NCBI GenBank assembly: GCA_963578625.1
Contig: CAUZEO010000002.1
Location: 1-64,000, forward strand
Source of the DNA: CAUZEO01 sp963578625
GTDB lineage: Bacteria; Verrucomicrobiota; Kiritimatiellia; SLOV01
Reading direction: 5' to 3'
Length of the DNA stretch: 64,000 bases
The notes below the pieces were generated by a model that worked only from the letters and a program-made list of their open reading frames with translations, was not told the origin of the DNA and did no database searches. The position numbers were made by a program, and so were the translations under genes. Shown here in pieces: positions 1 to 9,811 of this stretch (the stretch's first letter is position 1; every line of letters starts with the position of its first letter).

Positions 1-457
1 GGTTTGCGAATGCCTTCGGCACTGTAGTCTACGATGCTGTCTTCAAGCGTATATCCGGCAATATCGTCTCCCATGGTATCACGAATTGCGACACGGAGAG
101 AATCGTTGTACGAACTGAAGTGGGATTTGACGTTCACCTCGATCATTCCGTGCTCGATGCTCATCGGCTTGGTAAGGAGGAGTCCGGGATCTGCCCGGGT
201 GTTGGCAAATCCTGCAAACCGGTCCAATCCAATTGATCGGGGGCCCGGGACGGGAACGAGAAATACCACATGCGAAGCAGTCCATCCGGTTCCTGGATGA
301 CGCTGCCCCACGCCTGGGTTCGACATCCCTCCCACGGTTTGTCGACCCCCACCACGGGGATCGGGTATTTTCTGGGCTTGTTCAATACCCGGAGAAGATT
401 TTTGTAGTGCTGGACTTCGTGGTCGTCGACGAACAGGTGTAGATTAGGATCGTTCAT
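1..457 (-). pseudogene. GH32-like glycosidase, internally deleted and cut by the window edge
   Basis: Two pieces of one protein type lie end to end on the minus strand. The N-terminal piece (from ATG at 457) reads NDPNLHLFVDDHEVQHYKNL, then KPWEGCRTQAWGSVI and a Met-Trp-Tyr-Phe, as in the start of GH32-like beta-propeller proteins of PVC bacteria. After about residue 70 the frame is lost near 230-245. Another frame then continues to position 1 with SIGLDRFAGFANT, LLTKPMSIEHGMIEV, LRVAIRD and IAGYTLEDS, which is the beta-sandwich C-terminal domain of the same family. The central propeller, with any catalytic residues, is missing. The product is therefore dead or reduced. The family assignment is from memory of its sequence pattern; the splice is read directly. 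Confidence 0.6.
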
Positions 458-1335
458 GAATTCCGAACCCTAGCAAAATCTCCCTCCTCGTAAAACGCGG
501 AAAGAATCCCGTTTCGAGTATTGCTCAATCCCCGTTGGCGGAGCGTGGCAACCCCCAAATCCGGATCGAGTTGCAGAAGCCCGACAGCAAGGGCGGTCAC
601 CTCGGGGGGCGCATAACTGGATCCTGTCACCTGCATGTATCCAGACGGGTCCCCGCTCCAGAATGGTTTCCCCTCCGCTTGCGTCGTGCTCCAGATGTCG
701 ACGCCCGGCGCCGCGATATCCACGGTTAGCGAGCCGGAGGAACCGACCACGGTGTCATTCATGTCACTGGCGGTAACGACAACCTGGTTCGACGATGGGC
801 ACGAGGGAGGATAACGGAAGGTCGAATAGATATCTATTCCTTCATTGCCTGCCACGCTAACAATCAGAATTCCTGAATTGTCGATGGCAGCGCAAAGATT
901 CGGCGCGCATCCCGGCTGATTCCTGCAGGGTATTCCCCACGCATGTGAAATGAAAACTACGGCCTGGATAAGCTGCGCCCCATTGGCATTCGCGTACTCG
1001 ATCGCACCCACCAGGCGCTGCTCCGTGGCCGTTCCGCCGCACCCGAGCACACGAATCACCATGAACTGCACATCTTCCGCGGCACCGTTTACGACGATCT
1101 CCAGGAGGAAGACCGTGTCGTTCGTCAACGCATCCACGATGCCAGGCTGACCAAGACCCCAAGGCCAGATTGTACAATCCATCCACGACGGTCACGAGAC
1201 GGCCCTGGGAGTACACGGGGGTAGAACCGGGGCCGGGAGGATAGAGATAGAACTGCAGCAACGCGGGACCACTGAAGGGATGGCCCTGCGCGTCCAACAG
1301 CCGGCCCTGGTAATTGATTTGCGGTGGGACTCTGG
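454..1335 (-). pseudogene. Chimeric remnant: QGRL-type secreted N-terminus joined to a subtilase (S8) C-terminal half
   Basis: Near 1325-1170 the minus strand reads VPPQINYQGRLLDAQGHPF and VVDGLYNLALG, an N-terminal module common in PVC secreted proteins. A frameshift at about 1150-1160 moves to the frame GQPGIVDALTNDTVFL...IVVNGA, which is the expected continuation. It then passes abruptly into a subtilisin-like stretch: VIRVLGCGG, the AGNEG oxyanion region, VTASD, IAAPGVDIWST and GSSYAPPEV around the catalytic serine. The Asp and His parts of the triad are absent. The normal GTSMAAPHVAG box is degenerate, with Pro-Glu in place of Pro-His. The stop at 454 overlaps the ATG of the GH32-like remnant. 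This looks like two proteins merged by deletion and then frameshifted, and activity is not expected. Confidence 0.6.
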
Positions 1336-1475
1336 CGGTGAGAGTGGTTATCGTCGAAATAAAACAAGGGGTACGCAGTATAACAATCTCATGAGTCTAC
1401 ATTCGAAAAACAGCATAATAAAGCAACCTAGTCTTTTCAAAGATTTTGCCGGCAAGTGAAAGAAGTTTCTCCTCA

Positions 1476-3683
1476 TCACGCCAGGTTCTGAATTTTCCGC
1501 AGCACCCACTCTCCTGTAAGCAAGGCGATCAGGGTCAACAGCACTGGAAATGTATTCCACAAGGAAGCGAACGTAACCTCTTCCCGGTCCTGCGCTTTGA
1601 CTTCCAATGCCAAGAGAACATCGCCGACTTCTTCCGGCTCCATGAATCGTCCTGCGTTCGATTCGGCAAGAGTTTTCAACAGCTCGTTGTCGGCCGGTCG
1701 TGGCAGTGTTTCCGGTGTAAACGGCTTGACGTAGAAGGAATAAGGCGCCGATACAATTTCTTCCCCTTCGTGGTCCGCTTTTGCCCGCGCCTTGTACAGA
1801 CCAGGTGTCCGGGCCTCGAATGGCATACCATAGCCGGGCAATGTCTCGCCGCCGGTCGTCGTCACCGGTTGCGGAGCCATGTCGAACTGAAGCGTCCTGC
1901 CTTCCGGCCCCACGATTTCACAAACAACCTCTACATCCGGTATCCGATCTCCCTGTGCGACACCAATTCGCGCATTCAATTCCAGCGTGTCACCAAGATA
2001 AATACGTCCCGAATCTGCGAATAGATCCAGTTCAAAAGCATCCAGCGCCTCCTCGTCCGGCGTGAGCCAGTAGAGGATCTGTTTCCAGAACGACTGGTAC
2101 GCGCCAAGCGTCGACGGGTCGAGCTGCCAGCGCCAGAGTGAATCCGTCATAACTGCCAGTACAACCCCCTGTCCGTACCGCATTTCCCCGACCAGCGGCC
2201 CCACTCCCGAATCTGCTTTTGTCTCTACCAGGATTCGTGTACCGGGTCCCGCCGACCCGCCCGTAAATACCGACAGAATAGGCGGAACAGTTTCCCACGA
2301 TTGGTTTTCATCCTGAAACGCAGCGTGTCCCAGCCCCTCTCGGGTAAAACGCACCTGGAACCTTCCCTCCTCCAGCGATAATCCGCCGTCAGCCCGCAAC
2401 GGCAGGAGCTTCGAGAGCGACGTGGACTCAAAGCCGTCGCGACCCCACCCCGAGGCCCCACCGAGCAAAACCAGGCTTCCCCCCTTGTCGACAAATTCAA
2501 CCAAAGCATCGCTCCTTTCCGGCCCCAGAACGTCGGCTTCCAGGTCACCCAGAATAACGATCCGGTATCGCTTGAGATCCTGCATTGCCAGATCAGGATC
2601 GAGGGACTCCCGCTCTCCTATCGTGAGCAGTCTGCCGCCGGGCCCTTGCAGAAAACACAACGGTTCGAGATCCCGGGAGGACCGGAGCACACGGGTTAAA
2701 TATTTCGATTCCCAGCGCGGGTATCCTTCGAGGTACAGCAAACGATTCTTCGCATCGACAACGTCCACGGAAACCGAAAATTGATTGTCGTTCGTAAACG
2801 CTTCATTGGGCAGTACCGGAATTCGAACCGTGTAGGTAAACGCGCCAACCTCGGGATGCGGGACCCGAAATTCCACCGAGCGCGACGCGTTGTCCGCCGG
2901 CAATCTCGTCGGAATCTCCTGCTGCAGCACCTCATCTTTCCATAACTGAACGCGAAGCGCATCGCCCTGGAGTCCCTGCCCGGACACCACGGCGGTCAGG
3001 CTGGAATCCCAGTCCACCGTTACCCGGTGCGAGGTATCCACCATGTCCACTCGCGCATCGGGGTCAGCCTTCCACGCCTCCTCGTCATCAAGCCGGACCG
3101 TATAAATCGGGATCGAATCCTGAGCCTCCGCCCAATCCTGATTCGCTTCCCGCGTATCAAGTCCGTCGGATAACACCAACATGCCCAGCACCGGTTGACC
3201 GATGTAACGCTCCCGCAGTGTATCCAAGCTTTGACGTAAATGCGTGGCAGGGTGATCGGGCTCCGAATCCACAACCTCCGAAAGCGGACGTTTCCGCCCC
3301 AGTTCAGAGGAGAAATCGAAAACATCGACGTCGCACCGCGCTTCGAGAGTTCTTGTCCACGGCTCCGCAAGAAGCGTTTTAACCACGTCCCATCGATCGG
3401 CCGTTCCCTCCTCCGGCGACATCCTCATGCTGGCGGACCGGTCCACAGCGATGAGAAATCGCGGCTTCCATCGATCCACGGTCACGCTCCGCAAATAGGG
3501 CATGAGAAGGCACCAAGTGAGCAAAAGAAGAAAACCGAACTTCAGGAAACCGGGCACGTAATTGCGCCACCGCCCCGGCAAAAAACGATAGTAGGCGAAT
3601 CCGATTACGATCGCCGCCAGAATCACGGAAAATCCGATCAGCCAGCTCGCGGCATGATGCCCATATTGGATATCAGCAGTCAT
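1476..3683 (-). CDS. Membrane-anchored VWA protein with glutamine amidotransferase-like domain
   Basis: The 735-residue envelope protein has two N-terminal membrane helices (about 12-35 and 45-65). A von Willebrand A domain follows at about 75-210, with the metal-ion-dependent adhesion motif DRSAS and a later LVLSDGLDT. An all-beta linker leads to a class I glutamine amidotransferase-like fold at about 315-500, with segments such as RLLYLEGYPRWE and GGSLVLLGG. A final membrane helix lies near the C-terminus. In PVC and Bacteroidota genomes such proteins follow DUF58 and BatA-type genes and are thought to act in envelope stress or surface complex assembly; the molecular role is unknown. It is the last gene of the operon starting at 9110, five bases after the BatA-like gene. 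No amidotransferase triad is obvious, so enzymatic activity is doubtful. Confidence 0.85.
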   Translation of the reverse strand: MTADIQYGHHAASWLIGFSVILAAIVIGFAYYRFLPGRWRNYVPGFLKFGFLLLLTWCLLMPYLRSVTVDRWKPRFLIAVDRSASMRMSPEEGTADRWDVVKTLLAEPWTRTLEARCDVDVFDFSSELGRKRPLSEVVDSEPDHPATHLRQSLDTLRERYIGQPVLGMLVLSDGLDTREANQDWAEAQDSIPIYTVRLDDEEAWKADPDARVDMVDTSHRVTVDWDSSLTAVVSGQGLQGDALRVQLWKDEVLQQEIPTRLPADNASRSVEFRVPHPEVGAFTYTVRIPVLPNEAFTNDNQFSVSVDVVDAKNRLLYLEGYPRWESKYLTRVLRSSRDLEPLCFLQGPGGRLLTIGERESLDPDLAMQDLKRYRIVILGDLEADVLGPERSDALVEFVDKGGSLVLLGGASGWGRDGFESTSLSKLLPLRADGGLSLEEGRFQVRFTREGLGHAAFQDENQSWETVPPILSVFTGGSAGPGTRILVETKADSGVGPLVGEMRYGQGVVLAVMTDSLWRWQLDPSTLGAYQSFWKQILYWLTPDEEALDAFELDLFADSGRIYLGDTLELNARIGVAQGDRIPDVEVVCEIVGPEGRTLQFDMAPQPVTTTGGETLPGYGMPFEARTPGLYKARAKADHEGEEIVSAPYSFYVKPFTPETLPRPADNELLKTLAESNAGRFMEPEEVGDVLLALEVKAQDREEVTFASLWNTFPVLLTLIALLTGEWVLRKIQNLA

Positions 3684-3688
3684 ATCAC

Positions 3689-5827
3689 TTACGCTTTCCC
3701 ACTTTCGCTCACCCTGCCCGACGCATCGACGATGATTGTATCCTGCAAAGTTTTGGAAGTCCTGCTCATGCGATTTGCGAGCAGCGTCTCGAGGACGGCG
3801 AGAACAAGGGCAATCCAGAGAAACAGCTCCGCAAGTGGCCGGCCGATTCGATACGCTTCGACGGCCTGCAACATTTCAGCGACCGACGTCACGACGCGAT
3901 CGCGATCACCTCCAATTAGCCGCGCCATCACGGTATTCGGAATCGGCGTCAGGTCCGATTCCCCCGGCGGCAGGTGAACCGCCAGGAGTGGCGAGCCCTC
4001 CGCGCCAACCCGGTATACGCCCGGCGTAGTTGCATCCTGTAAGTAGATGATCTCCCCCCTCCCTTCCCGGAGGGAACGCACTTCGACCGGCTCACCACCT
4101 GGCCCCATGATCGCGGCTCCATCGGTCAGCGGCCGGGTTCCGGGTGGGAGGGCGAGTTCCCTCGCGGCCTCCGCGACGAGCAGACTTCGGGACACGCCAC
4201 TTCCCCGCCGTACCGCACGATGCAAAACCGGAAGGAACTGTGGTGACAACGGAAAATCGCTCCAGCTCCTGTCGGCAGCCACCGCAAAAAACAAAACCAG
4301 GCCGTCCCCGTCGTTGCGCGCGAGCAGGAAGGGGTGACCTTCTCTCGTCCTCAGCAGGACACGCGCGTTTTCAATAGGAACTTTGAAGAAGAGACGACGT
4401 GAGAGCGTGATCCCGGAAACACTATTTTGCGCCAGGGAAAGATCGTCACCCGACTCTGACGCAAACAACGGGGAATAGGCCTCGTCCTCGGGAACGTTGT
4501 CGATGCGGGTCGGATGGGCAGGCAAGGTATTGAAAGATTGATAGTCGGAAACACCGGCCCGATCGCCGGGGAATACCACAAGCGTTCCTCCGGACCGAAC
4601 GTAATCTTCGAGTGCGAGTATGTGCTGACCATCCAGGGGAAGCGCGTCGCACAAAACCACCAGCACGAATCGATGCAAAGTCTCTTCACCGAGGCGTCCC
4701 GGAGCCAGGGAGGTTACGTCGATTCTTGATTCACCGCCTACCGGGTCCAGCGCGTGACGAACAAAATAAACTGATGAAGGTTCACCGACACAAAGCACGG
4801 GCACCTGATCGAAAACATGGAGAAGGAAATGAAACCGGTCATCCGCCGCGAGTCCGTCCGGGGGAATTTCTACAAAAGCTTCATGGGTACCTGGCGGCAA
4901 GGAGGGCAAAAGGATCTCTGCATCCGAATACTCGCCGGAAGGGATCAAGACATCGCGCCGGCCTGCCGCCTCACCATTTACCGAAAGCGTAACCGGAAGA
5001 TTGCGGTCCTCCCCTGAACCGGCAACGGTGACCACAAGCCGCCCGGGCTTCCCGCCAATCAAGAGGTCGGGATCAACACGCAAGCCCTCAACATAGGTAT
5101 TGACCGGGCGCGGGGATCCTACTGAAACGACGAAGAAAGCGACCTTCTCGAAAAATGGTTTCAGATCCGGATCCATCTCCCGTGCGGGGTCCGCCGCACC
5201 CAATTTCCGCCAGGGAACCTCTTGCCCGTCCGTGATGAGAAACAGCTCTTTCTCGCGTTCGGGATCCACCTCCAGCGCGTCGCAGGCCGCCAGAATCGCG
5301 CCGCGAAGGTCGGATGATGCATGGCCGGGCTGCTGCTCGCGGAGAAGCGACATCGCCAGGTCGAGATCCCCGGTCGGCAATTCGATGAGGGGTCTGGTCT
5401 CTTCATCCGCAAGAAAAACACAGGCCCGGTCCCCGTCGTGCAGCCCCTGGACAATCGCGATCGCGGCATCGAGCGCACGCTCCCAGACTTTGCCGCGCGG
5501 CGTGGCGTACCCCATGCTGAATGATACGTCGAGCACGATCGCGACATCGCGGCGGGCACGTCCCAGCCATCCCCCGAAGCCCGCGGTTCGAAGCACGGGC
5601 AATGCGAACGCCAGGACCAACAGCAGAATCAGCAGGCTACGGATGAGCCAAAGCAGAAAATGCTCGAGCCGAATTCTTGCCGAGGATCGTTTTTGCGCCG
5701 CCTTCAGAAAACGAAGGGTGCCGAAAGGAACCGGCACCGCGCGCCGCGGACTCAACAGGTGAAGCAGCAGAGGAATGGCAACCGCGAGCGTACCCCAGAG
5801 AAAGATGCCGTGGAGAAAAGTCAGCAT
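3689..5827 (-). CDS. BatA-like VWA membrane protein (aerotolerance-regulator N-terminal domain)
   Basis: The 712-residue protein opens with the BatA N-terminal membrane domain: a first helix, then LLHLLSPRRAVPVPFGTLRF, then a second helix at about 57-77. The VWA domain at about 88-280 carries the MIDAS motif DVSFS and a later LFLITDGQE. A beta-rich region and an amidotransferase-like region (ALEDYVRSGGTLVVFPGD) follow, and a last membrane helix (LFLWIALVLAVLETLL) lies near the C-terminus. It resembles its downstream neighbour in architecture, so the two are probably ancient duplicates that pair in the inner membrane. It begins 22 bases after the DUF58 gene and is co-transcribed with it. Role by family: metal-dependent protein binding in the envelope; substrate unknown. 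Confidence 0.85.
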   Translation of the reverse strand: MLTFLHGIFLWGTLAVAIPLLLHLLSPRRAVPVPFGTLRFLKAAQKRSSARIRLEHFLLWLIRSLLILLLVLAFALPVLRTAGFGGWLGRARRDVAIVLDVSFSMGYATPRGKVWERALDAAIAIVQGLHDGDRACVFLADEETRPLIELPTGDLDLAMSLLREQQPGHASSDLRGAILAACDALEVDPEREKELFLITDGQEVPWRKLGAADPAREMDPDLKPFFEKVAFFVVSVGSPRPVNTYVEGLRVDPDLLIGGKPGRLVVTVAGSGEDRNLPVTLSVNGEAAGRRDVLIPSGEYSDAEILLPSLPPGTHEAFVEIPPDGLAADDRFHFLLHVFDQVPVLCVGEPSSVYFVRHALDPVGGESRIDVTSLAPGRLGEETLHRFVLVVLCDALPLDGQHILALEDYVRSGGTLVVFPGDRAGVSDYQSFNTLPAHPTRIDNVPEDEAYSPLFASESGDDLSLAQNSVSGITLSRRLFFKVPIENARVLLRTREGHPFLLARNDGDGLVLFFAVAADRSWSDFPLSPQFLPVLHRAVRRGSGVSRSLLVAEAARELALPPGTRPLTDGAAIMGPGGEPVEVRSLREGRGEIIYLQDATTPGVYRVGAEGSPLLAVHLPPGESDLTPIPNTVMARLIGGDRDRVVTSVAEMLQAVEAYRIGRPLAELFLWIALVLAVLETLLANRMSRTSKTLQDTIIVDASGRVSESGKA

Positions 5828-5848
5828 GCGCGAGATTGGTGACTACCG

Positions 5849-6745
5849 TCAGGCATACCTCCTCCTCTCCTCCAGGTAGGCCCGGACGAATTTCTCAGGT
5901 TCGTCGGAAGTCTGAACCAACCGGTAGTCAATGTTGAGTTCGCGGCAGCGCCTCCGTTGCTGTTCGAGAAATTCCCCGAAGACCTCGCGGTACGCATCGG
6001 CAATCGCGCGGGGATCGGTGACCATTTCCTCCCCGGTTTCAGGATCCTGAAACCGGCCGCCCTTGGGAAATCCAAGATCCAGTTCGCGAGGATCGAGGGT
6101 ATGCAGAACCATGACGTCGTGCCGTTGTTTTCGGAAATGCGCCAGCGCCCTCACCAGGTCATCTTCATCGTCGAAAAGGTCAGAGAGAATGACGATCAGG
6201 GCCCGCCGCCGAACGCTGCGGGCAATCTGGTGCAAGGTCGGAGCGGTTTCAGTTTTTGAGCCGGGCTGCTGCTGCACAAGGGTACGAACAAACGAATTGA
6301 GGTGGGACATAGAATTCTTTGCGGGAAGCACGGCATTCGTCTCGCTGGAGTACAAATACAGCCCGACCGCGTCCCGGTCTTTCACGGTAACGTAGGCCAG
6401 GGCCGCGGCGAGCCGACACGCGTATTCATACTTCGTCAGCGGCCCGGATCCGTACCCCATTGATGCGCTGCGATCGACGACAAAGTAAACACGCAGAATC
6501 GTTTCATCTTCGAAGCGACGCACATAATACCGGTCCGTGCGGCCCAGGACTTTCCAATCGATGTTACGAGGATCGTCGCCCTGGATGTACGACCGGTGCT
6601 CCGAAAACTCGGAGCTCGCGCCTTTCAGCGGGCTGCGGTGGCGGCCGGCGAGGCTGCCCTCGACCACGTAGCGGGACTGCAGGACCAGACGGTCCAGAAG
6701 CTGGAGCTGCCGATCGGTGAGTAGGTCTGTGATTCCGCGTGACAT
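5849..6745 (-). CDS. DUF58 domain protein
   Basis: The 298-residue soluble protein has the DUF58 signature: a Gly-Arg-His segment (SLAGRHRSPLKGASSEF), then YIQGDDPRNIDWKVLGR, then a VWA-like core with DRSASMGYGSG. Family members normally work with a MoxR-type AAA+ ATPase and VWA proteins, possibly as a chaperone-like system for envelope or cofactor assembly. Here it lies upstream of the two VWA genes in the same operon. No MoxR ATPase is found in this window, although in most genomes moxR directly precedes the DUF58 gene. The position normally held by moxR is taken by the GspG-like gene. The length is usual for the family. Confidence 0.9.
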   Translation of the reverse strand: MSRGITDLLTDRQLQLLDRLVLQSRYVVEGSLAGRHRSPLKGASSEFSEHRSYIQGDDPRNIDWKVLGRTDRYYVRRFEDETILRVYFVVDRSASMGYGSGPLTKYEYACRLAAALAYVTVKDRDAVGLYLYSSETNAVLPAKNSMSHLNSFVRTLVQQQPGSKTETAPTLHQIARSVRRRALIVILSDLFDDEDDLVRALAHFRKQRHDVMVLHTLDPRELDLGFPKGGRFQDPETGEEMVTDPRAIADAYREVFGEFLEQQRRRCRELNIDYRLVQTSDEPEKFVRAYLEERRRYA

Positions 6746-6786
6746 CTATTACCTTCGCCGGCCCGGCGGCCTTTCTCCATACAGGA

Positions 6787-7581
6787 TTATTCCGACACTA
6801 CGATCCAGTGGTCGCCCGACGAAACGATGACAATGGTGGTCCCGACGTAGGTTAATTCCAACTGACCGCTTCCGAACCTCTGCGTCAGCACCACATCGAG
6901 GTCAAGCGCTTCATCGTACAGGGTAACCTCCTTATTCCCCGCCTCCAAGGTCCGGAGCTGTTTTACCCGAAGCTGGAAATCTCCCCCATAACGAGGACCC
7001 AGCGCGGCACCAAGATCCGACTTGTCCCCCATCCGTTCACTTTCCAGGAGGTAGGTCTGTTGTCGCGCACCCGGAAGGTGTTCGGGTGTCTGAGCCCGAT
7101 ACACCCAGGGCCGCTGCCAGCGATCGAGCAGCTCTATTGCGAAGTCACCCTCCGTATCCTGAAGCTTCTTCAGCCGTCGCGGATACTCGATCTCCCGGAG
7201 GTAATACCGCTGCAATGCCGCCTTGATATTCTCGCGGTCCAGGCGAGTCTGCCATCGACGGGACATTTCATTTGCGGAATTCGCCATCGCGCTGGAGCCG
7301 CTCGTGCTCAAGCGCCCCCATAATTTGCGTGCCCTTTTAAGCCGTCCTTCCGACGTTTCGGCCCATGCAGCGATTCCGCGGCTCACCGGAAAAAAAGATG
7401 CGGCGGACGGGTCCCTCTCGAAGTGTGCGCAAGCGGCAAGAATCTCGATGTGATTCGTCGACCCGGCACGCGCATAGTTCCAAAGTTTTCGTACCCTGGA
7501 CTCGATAGGCACATCGGCCCCGGATGCGTATGCGACACCGATCAGGAAGAAACAACTGAGTTTGTAGACCACGCGATTCAA
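6787..7581 (-). CDS. Secreted hypothetical protein with GspG-like C-terminal pattern
   Basis: The 264-residue protein has a signal peptide (MNRVVYKLSCFFLIGVAYASGA). A helical middle region is followed by LQRYYLREIEYPRRLKKL, then DRWQRPWVYRA and TYLLESERMGDKSDLG. This resembles the globular part of type II secretion major pseudopilins, in which a disordered loop is followed by 'D.WG.PY.Y' and 'S.G.DG..GT'. No class III prepilin leader is present, so it is not a processed pilin. The start codon overlaps the stop of the DUF4159 gene (7578-7581), which suggests translational coupling. The DUF58 gene begins 41 bases downstream. Function unknown; the GspG likeness is my inference from short motifs. 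Confidence 0.65.
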   Translation of the reverse strand: MNRVVYKLSCFFLIGVAYASGADVPIESRVRKLWNYARAGSTNHIEILAACAHFERDPSAASFFPVSRGIAAWAETSEGRLKRARKLWGRLSTSGSSAMANSANEMSRRWQTRLDRENIKAALQRYYLREIEYPRRLKKLQDTEGDFAIELLDRWQRPWVYRAQTPEHLPGARQQTYLLESERMGDKSDLGAALGPRYGGDFQLRVKQLRTLEAGNKEVTLYDEALDLDVVLTQRFGSGQLELTYVGTTIVIVSSGDHWIVVSE

Positions 7582-9110
7582 TGCGTCAGGGCGTGCATGA
7601 GAATGTTTTCACCAACGCGAAGAGCATCGGCATTCTGATAGCCAAAGGAATAGGGGCACTGTGACATTTCCCACCCGCCGGACAGTCCATAGGGGCTGAA
7701 CAGGACCACGTAATTGCCTTGCTTCTGAATTCCCTGCAACTCCGGTTCAATCGTGCTTCCTCCACTATTCGCGGCGGCGAGCGCCGGCGTAACCTCCACT
7801 TTTTGAAGCAGGTTGGGAAAAGCAAACATCATGTCCCCGGCCGGTATTTTTCGCAGTGTATCCCGCGGAAGCACCTTCCGGATCTCACGCTTAAAGGCCA
7901 CGCCGAATCCCTGCCGGCCACAGCACGCCTCCGCCACCAGCAACCCGCCACGTTCAAGATACCCCCGAAGGCTCTGGGTTTCTTTCGCGTCCAATTTGAA
8001 ATCCTCGTGACCGGTCATATAGATCAATGGAATGTCAGACAACGCCGGATCCGACAGGCGAATTTCCGTCTTCTCGAAACGAACCGGCACCTCGGTTTTC
8101 TGATGAAACCGGTGCAGCAACATCGAAAGAGCGGCGTGCCGGGTTTTCCATTCGCCGCCATACATGATCTGGGCAATCTGAACCTTCCCGCCACGACGCT
8201 CGTCGGTGTCGGTATATTCCATGGATTTTGCGATACTCTGCACCCAGGCTCTCTGGGCAGCGGCATACGCCATCATATTGACGCCCAGTTTCATTGCGGA
8301 ATCCGGCTTGTAGGCCCGGTAGGTCCTCTGGGCGTCCCCTTCCCATCCCACCGCCATGTCCCATCGGGACAGCACGGCGATAAGACGGCAGTTCAATTCA
8401 ACACCCTCGATCCACGGCTCCGACTCAAGGTACCCGGTTTCGCGAACGCCGGAACAATACTCCACGGTTGAAACATCGTAGTATGCTTGAAACAATGGGT
8501 GGTCCGGCCCTAATCGCTTGATGGGCGCCTCTGGAAAAATTTCCCGCAACTCGGCACGCGCGGAGTCATAGAACGGCTTCGAGCCGAGGCCCGCGTTCAT
8601 GACAATCATCCCTCCGTTAAGAAGGAGTGACCGAACTCGTTTTCGCTCTCCCGGTGACCAGCTGAAATGGAAATGCCCGGATCGGTACAGAATCGGATTC
8701 TTTTCCGAGTTCACGTCGACGGCGCTGAGAGGCTTGACGTCCATACTGAAATTGACATCGATCATTCCCTTCATCGACTTCAGGAGATTGTTCAAGTCGT
8801 TGGGCCGCGTATTCCAGTCGAGCTGGCCGTGCGGAGACGTCAATTTGGTGTACAGGACCGGCGGCTTTGGCGGCTTTTTTTTCTCGGAGCGCGCCTGTGG
8901 AACCACCGGCGGCGGCGGATACGGAACGTAGGTCTCCGCGGAGGAGACTTGTGCCGGCGGAGGCGGAGGCGCTTTGCCTATTTCGGGTGGAACGAATCCG
9001 GGCTCGTCCGATCCGTCCCCTTCGTACAACAGGAACGCGGGGGCCGATGGCGCGCAACACAGCAGGGCGGCCGCAATCCAGCACCTGAGCTTGAGGATGA
9101 TCGACTTCAT
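7578..9110 (-). CDS. Secreted DUF4159 protein with two related domains
   Basis: The 510-residue protein has a signal peptide ending near CCAPSAPAF and a proline-rich linker (APPPPPAQ). A DUF4159 domain follows: TKLTSPHGQLDWNTRPNDL, LLLNGGMIVMNAGLG and FPEAPIKRLGPDHPLF. The second half repeats the same plan: IAQIMYGGEWKTRHAAL, IPLIYMTGHEDF, YLERGGLLVAEACCG and FSPYGLSGGWE. Single DUF4159 proteins are the usual terminal partners of MoxR/DUF58/VWA loci; a tandem pair is less common. The amidotransferase-like fold has no visible catalytic triad. It is the first gene of the operon running down to 1476. About 700 bases of non-coding DNA upstream should hold the promoter. Confidence 0.85.
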   Translation of the reverse strand: MKSIILKLRCWIAAALLCCAPSAPAFLLYEGDGSDEPGFVPPEIGKAPPPPPAQVSSAETYVPYPPPPVVPQARSEKKKPPKPPVLYTKLTSPHGQLDWNTRPNDLNNLLKSMKGMIDVNFSMDVKPLSAVDVNSEKNPILYRSGHFHFSWSPGERKRVRSLLLNGGMIVMNAGLGSKPFYDSARAELREIFPEAPIKRLGPDHPLFQAYYDVSTVEYCSGVRETGYLESEPWIEGVELNCRLIAVLSRWDMAVGWEGDAQRTYRAYKPDSAMKLGVNMMAYAAAQRAWVQSIAKSMEYTDTDERRGGKVQIAQIMYGGEWKTRHAALSMLLHRFHQKTEVPVRFEKTEIRLSDPALSDIPLIYMTGHEDFKLDAKETQSLRGYLERGGLLVAEACCGRQGFGVAFKREIRKVLPRDTLRKIPAGDMMFAFPNLLQKVEVTPALAAANSGGSTIEPELQGIQKQGNYVVLFSPYGLSGGWEMSQCPYSFGYQNADALRVGENILMHALTH

Positions 9111-9811
9111 GTCAGGAGAATATCATGAATTCCCGCGGCCGGAAATGTCTTTGACACTAGAAAACGAAGAAGATTCCCGGAATTCTGCTTTTCGATTTCA
9201 AATCGATTGAATTCCCATGTAGCGAAAGTCGCCAAGACTTCTGATTGGCGACGCACAACTTCGACAGAGCCACAAAACGGCCCCCAGAGCGGCAGAATCC
9301 CAACCTAGAAAAGGAACCGCGCAATACCCAAACCATCAAAGCCGCAACCAAACGAAATCCACCTCGGGGCGCACGGAGTCCACGGAGCCAAGAGGAAATC
9401 ACTCTGCCATCAATTATTCTGCCTTCTCCATCGGAATTCAGGGAAGTAAAGCCTGAGATTCATGCTCAGATCAATCACAACCCCGGCATCTTCGGGTCGG
9501 CCCTGCCATCCGTAGGCTCTCACTGCAGACCCTAAAGAAACCTCGCAAAGTTCACGAAAAGCGAAGTGGCTTGGACACAGTCAGGTCCATCGATCCAAGG
9601 TTCCCGTCCGTGAAGTTCAATTTCAATCCAAGACTACGATTTCAAACTGATATTCATGCGTAGGATACTTGCACACCGTCATTTTTTTTGCATCGTTAGG
9701 GTGAAGTCCGCAGCTCCTGGACGCGGAATGAATTCCGCGCTACCGACAGCGCATTGCATGCCGTGGCAGAAAAGTGGTCGCAATCAGCGGCGAATTTGGG
9801 GATAGTAGAAC
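9111..9811. other. Intergenic region between divergent operons
   Basis: About 700 bases separate the minus-strand DUF4159 operon from dapL on the plus strand, so promoters in both directions are expected here. I see no convincing gene, RNA or riboswitch. The only clear structure is a short perfect palindrome at 9722-9739. The short reading frames present show no recognisable motif. Confidence 0.5.
9722..9739. repeat. Short perfect palindrome
   Basis: Two 8-base arms (CGCGGAAT and ATTCCGCG) are separated by GA, about 70 bases upstream of dapL. It could be an operator or a scrap of a dispersed palindromic repeat; similar GC-rich inverted repeats occur at 11800 and 15403. Confidence 0.45.
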
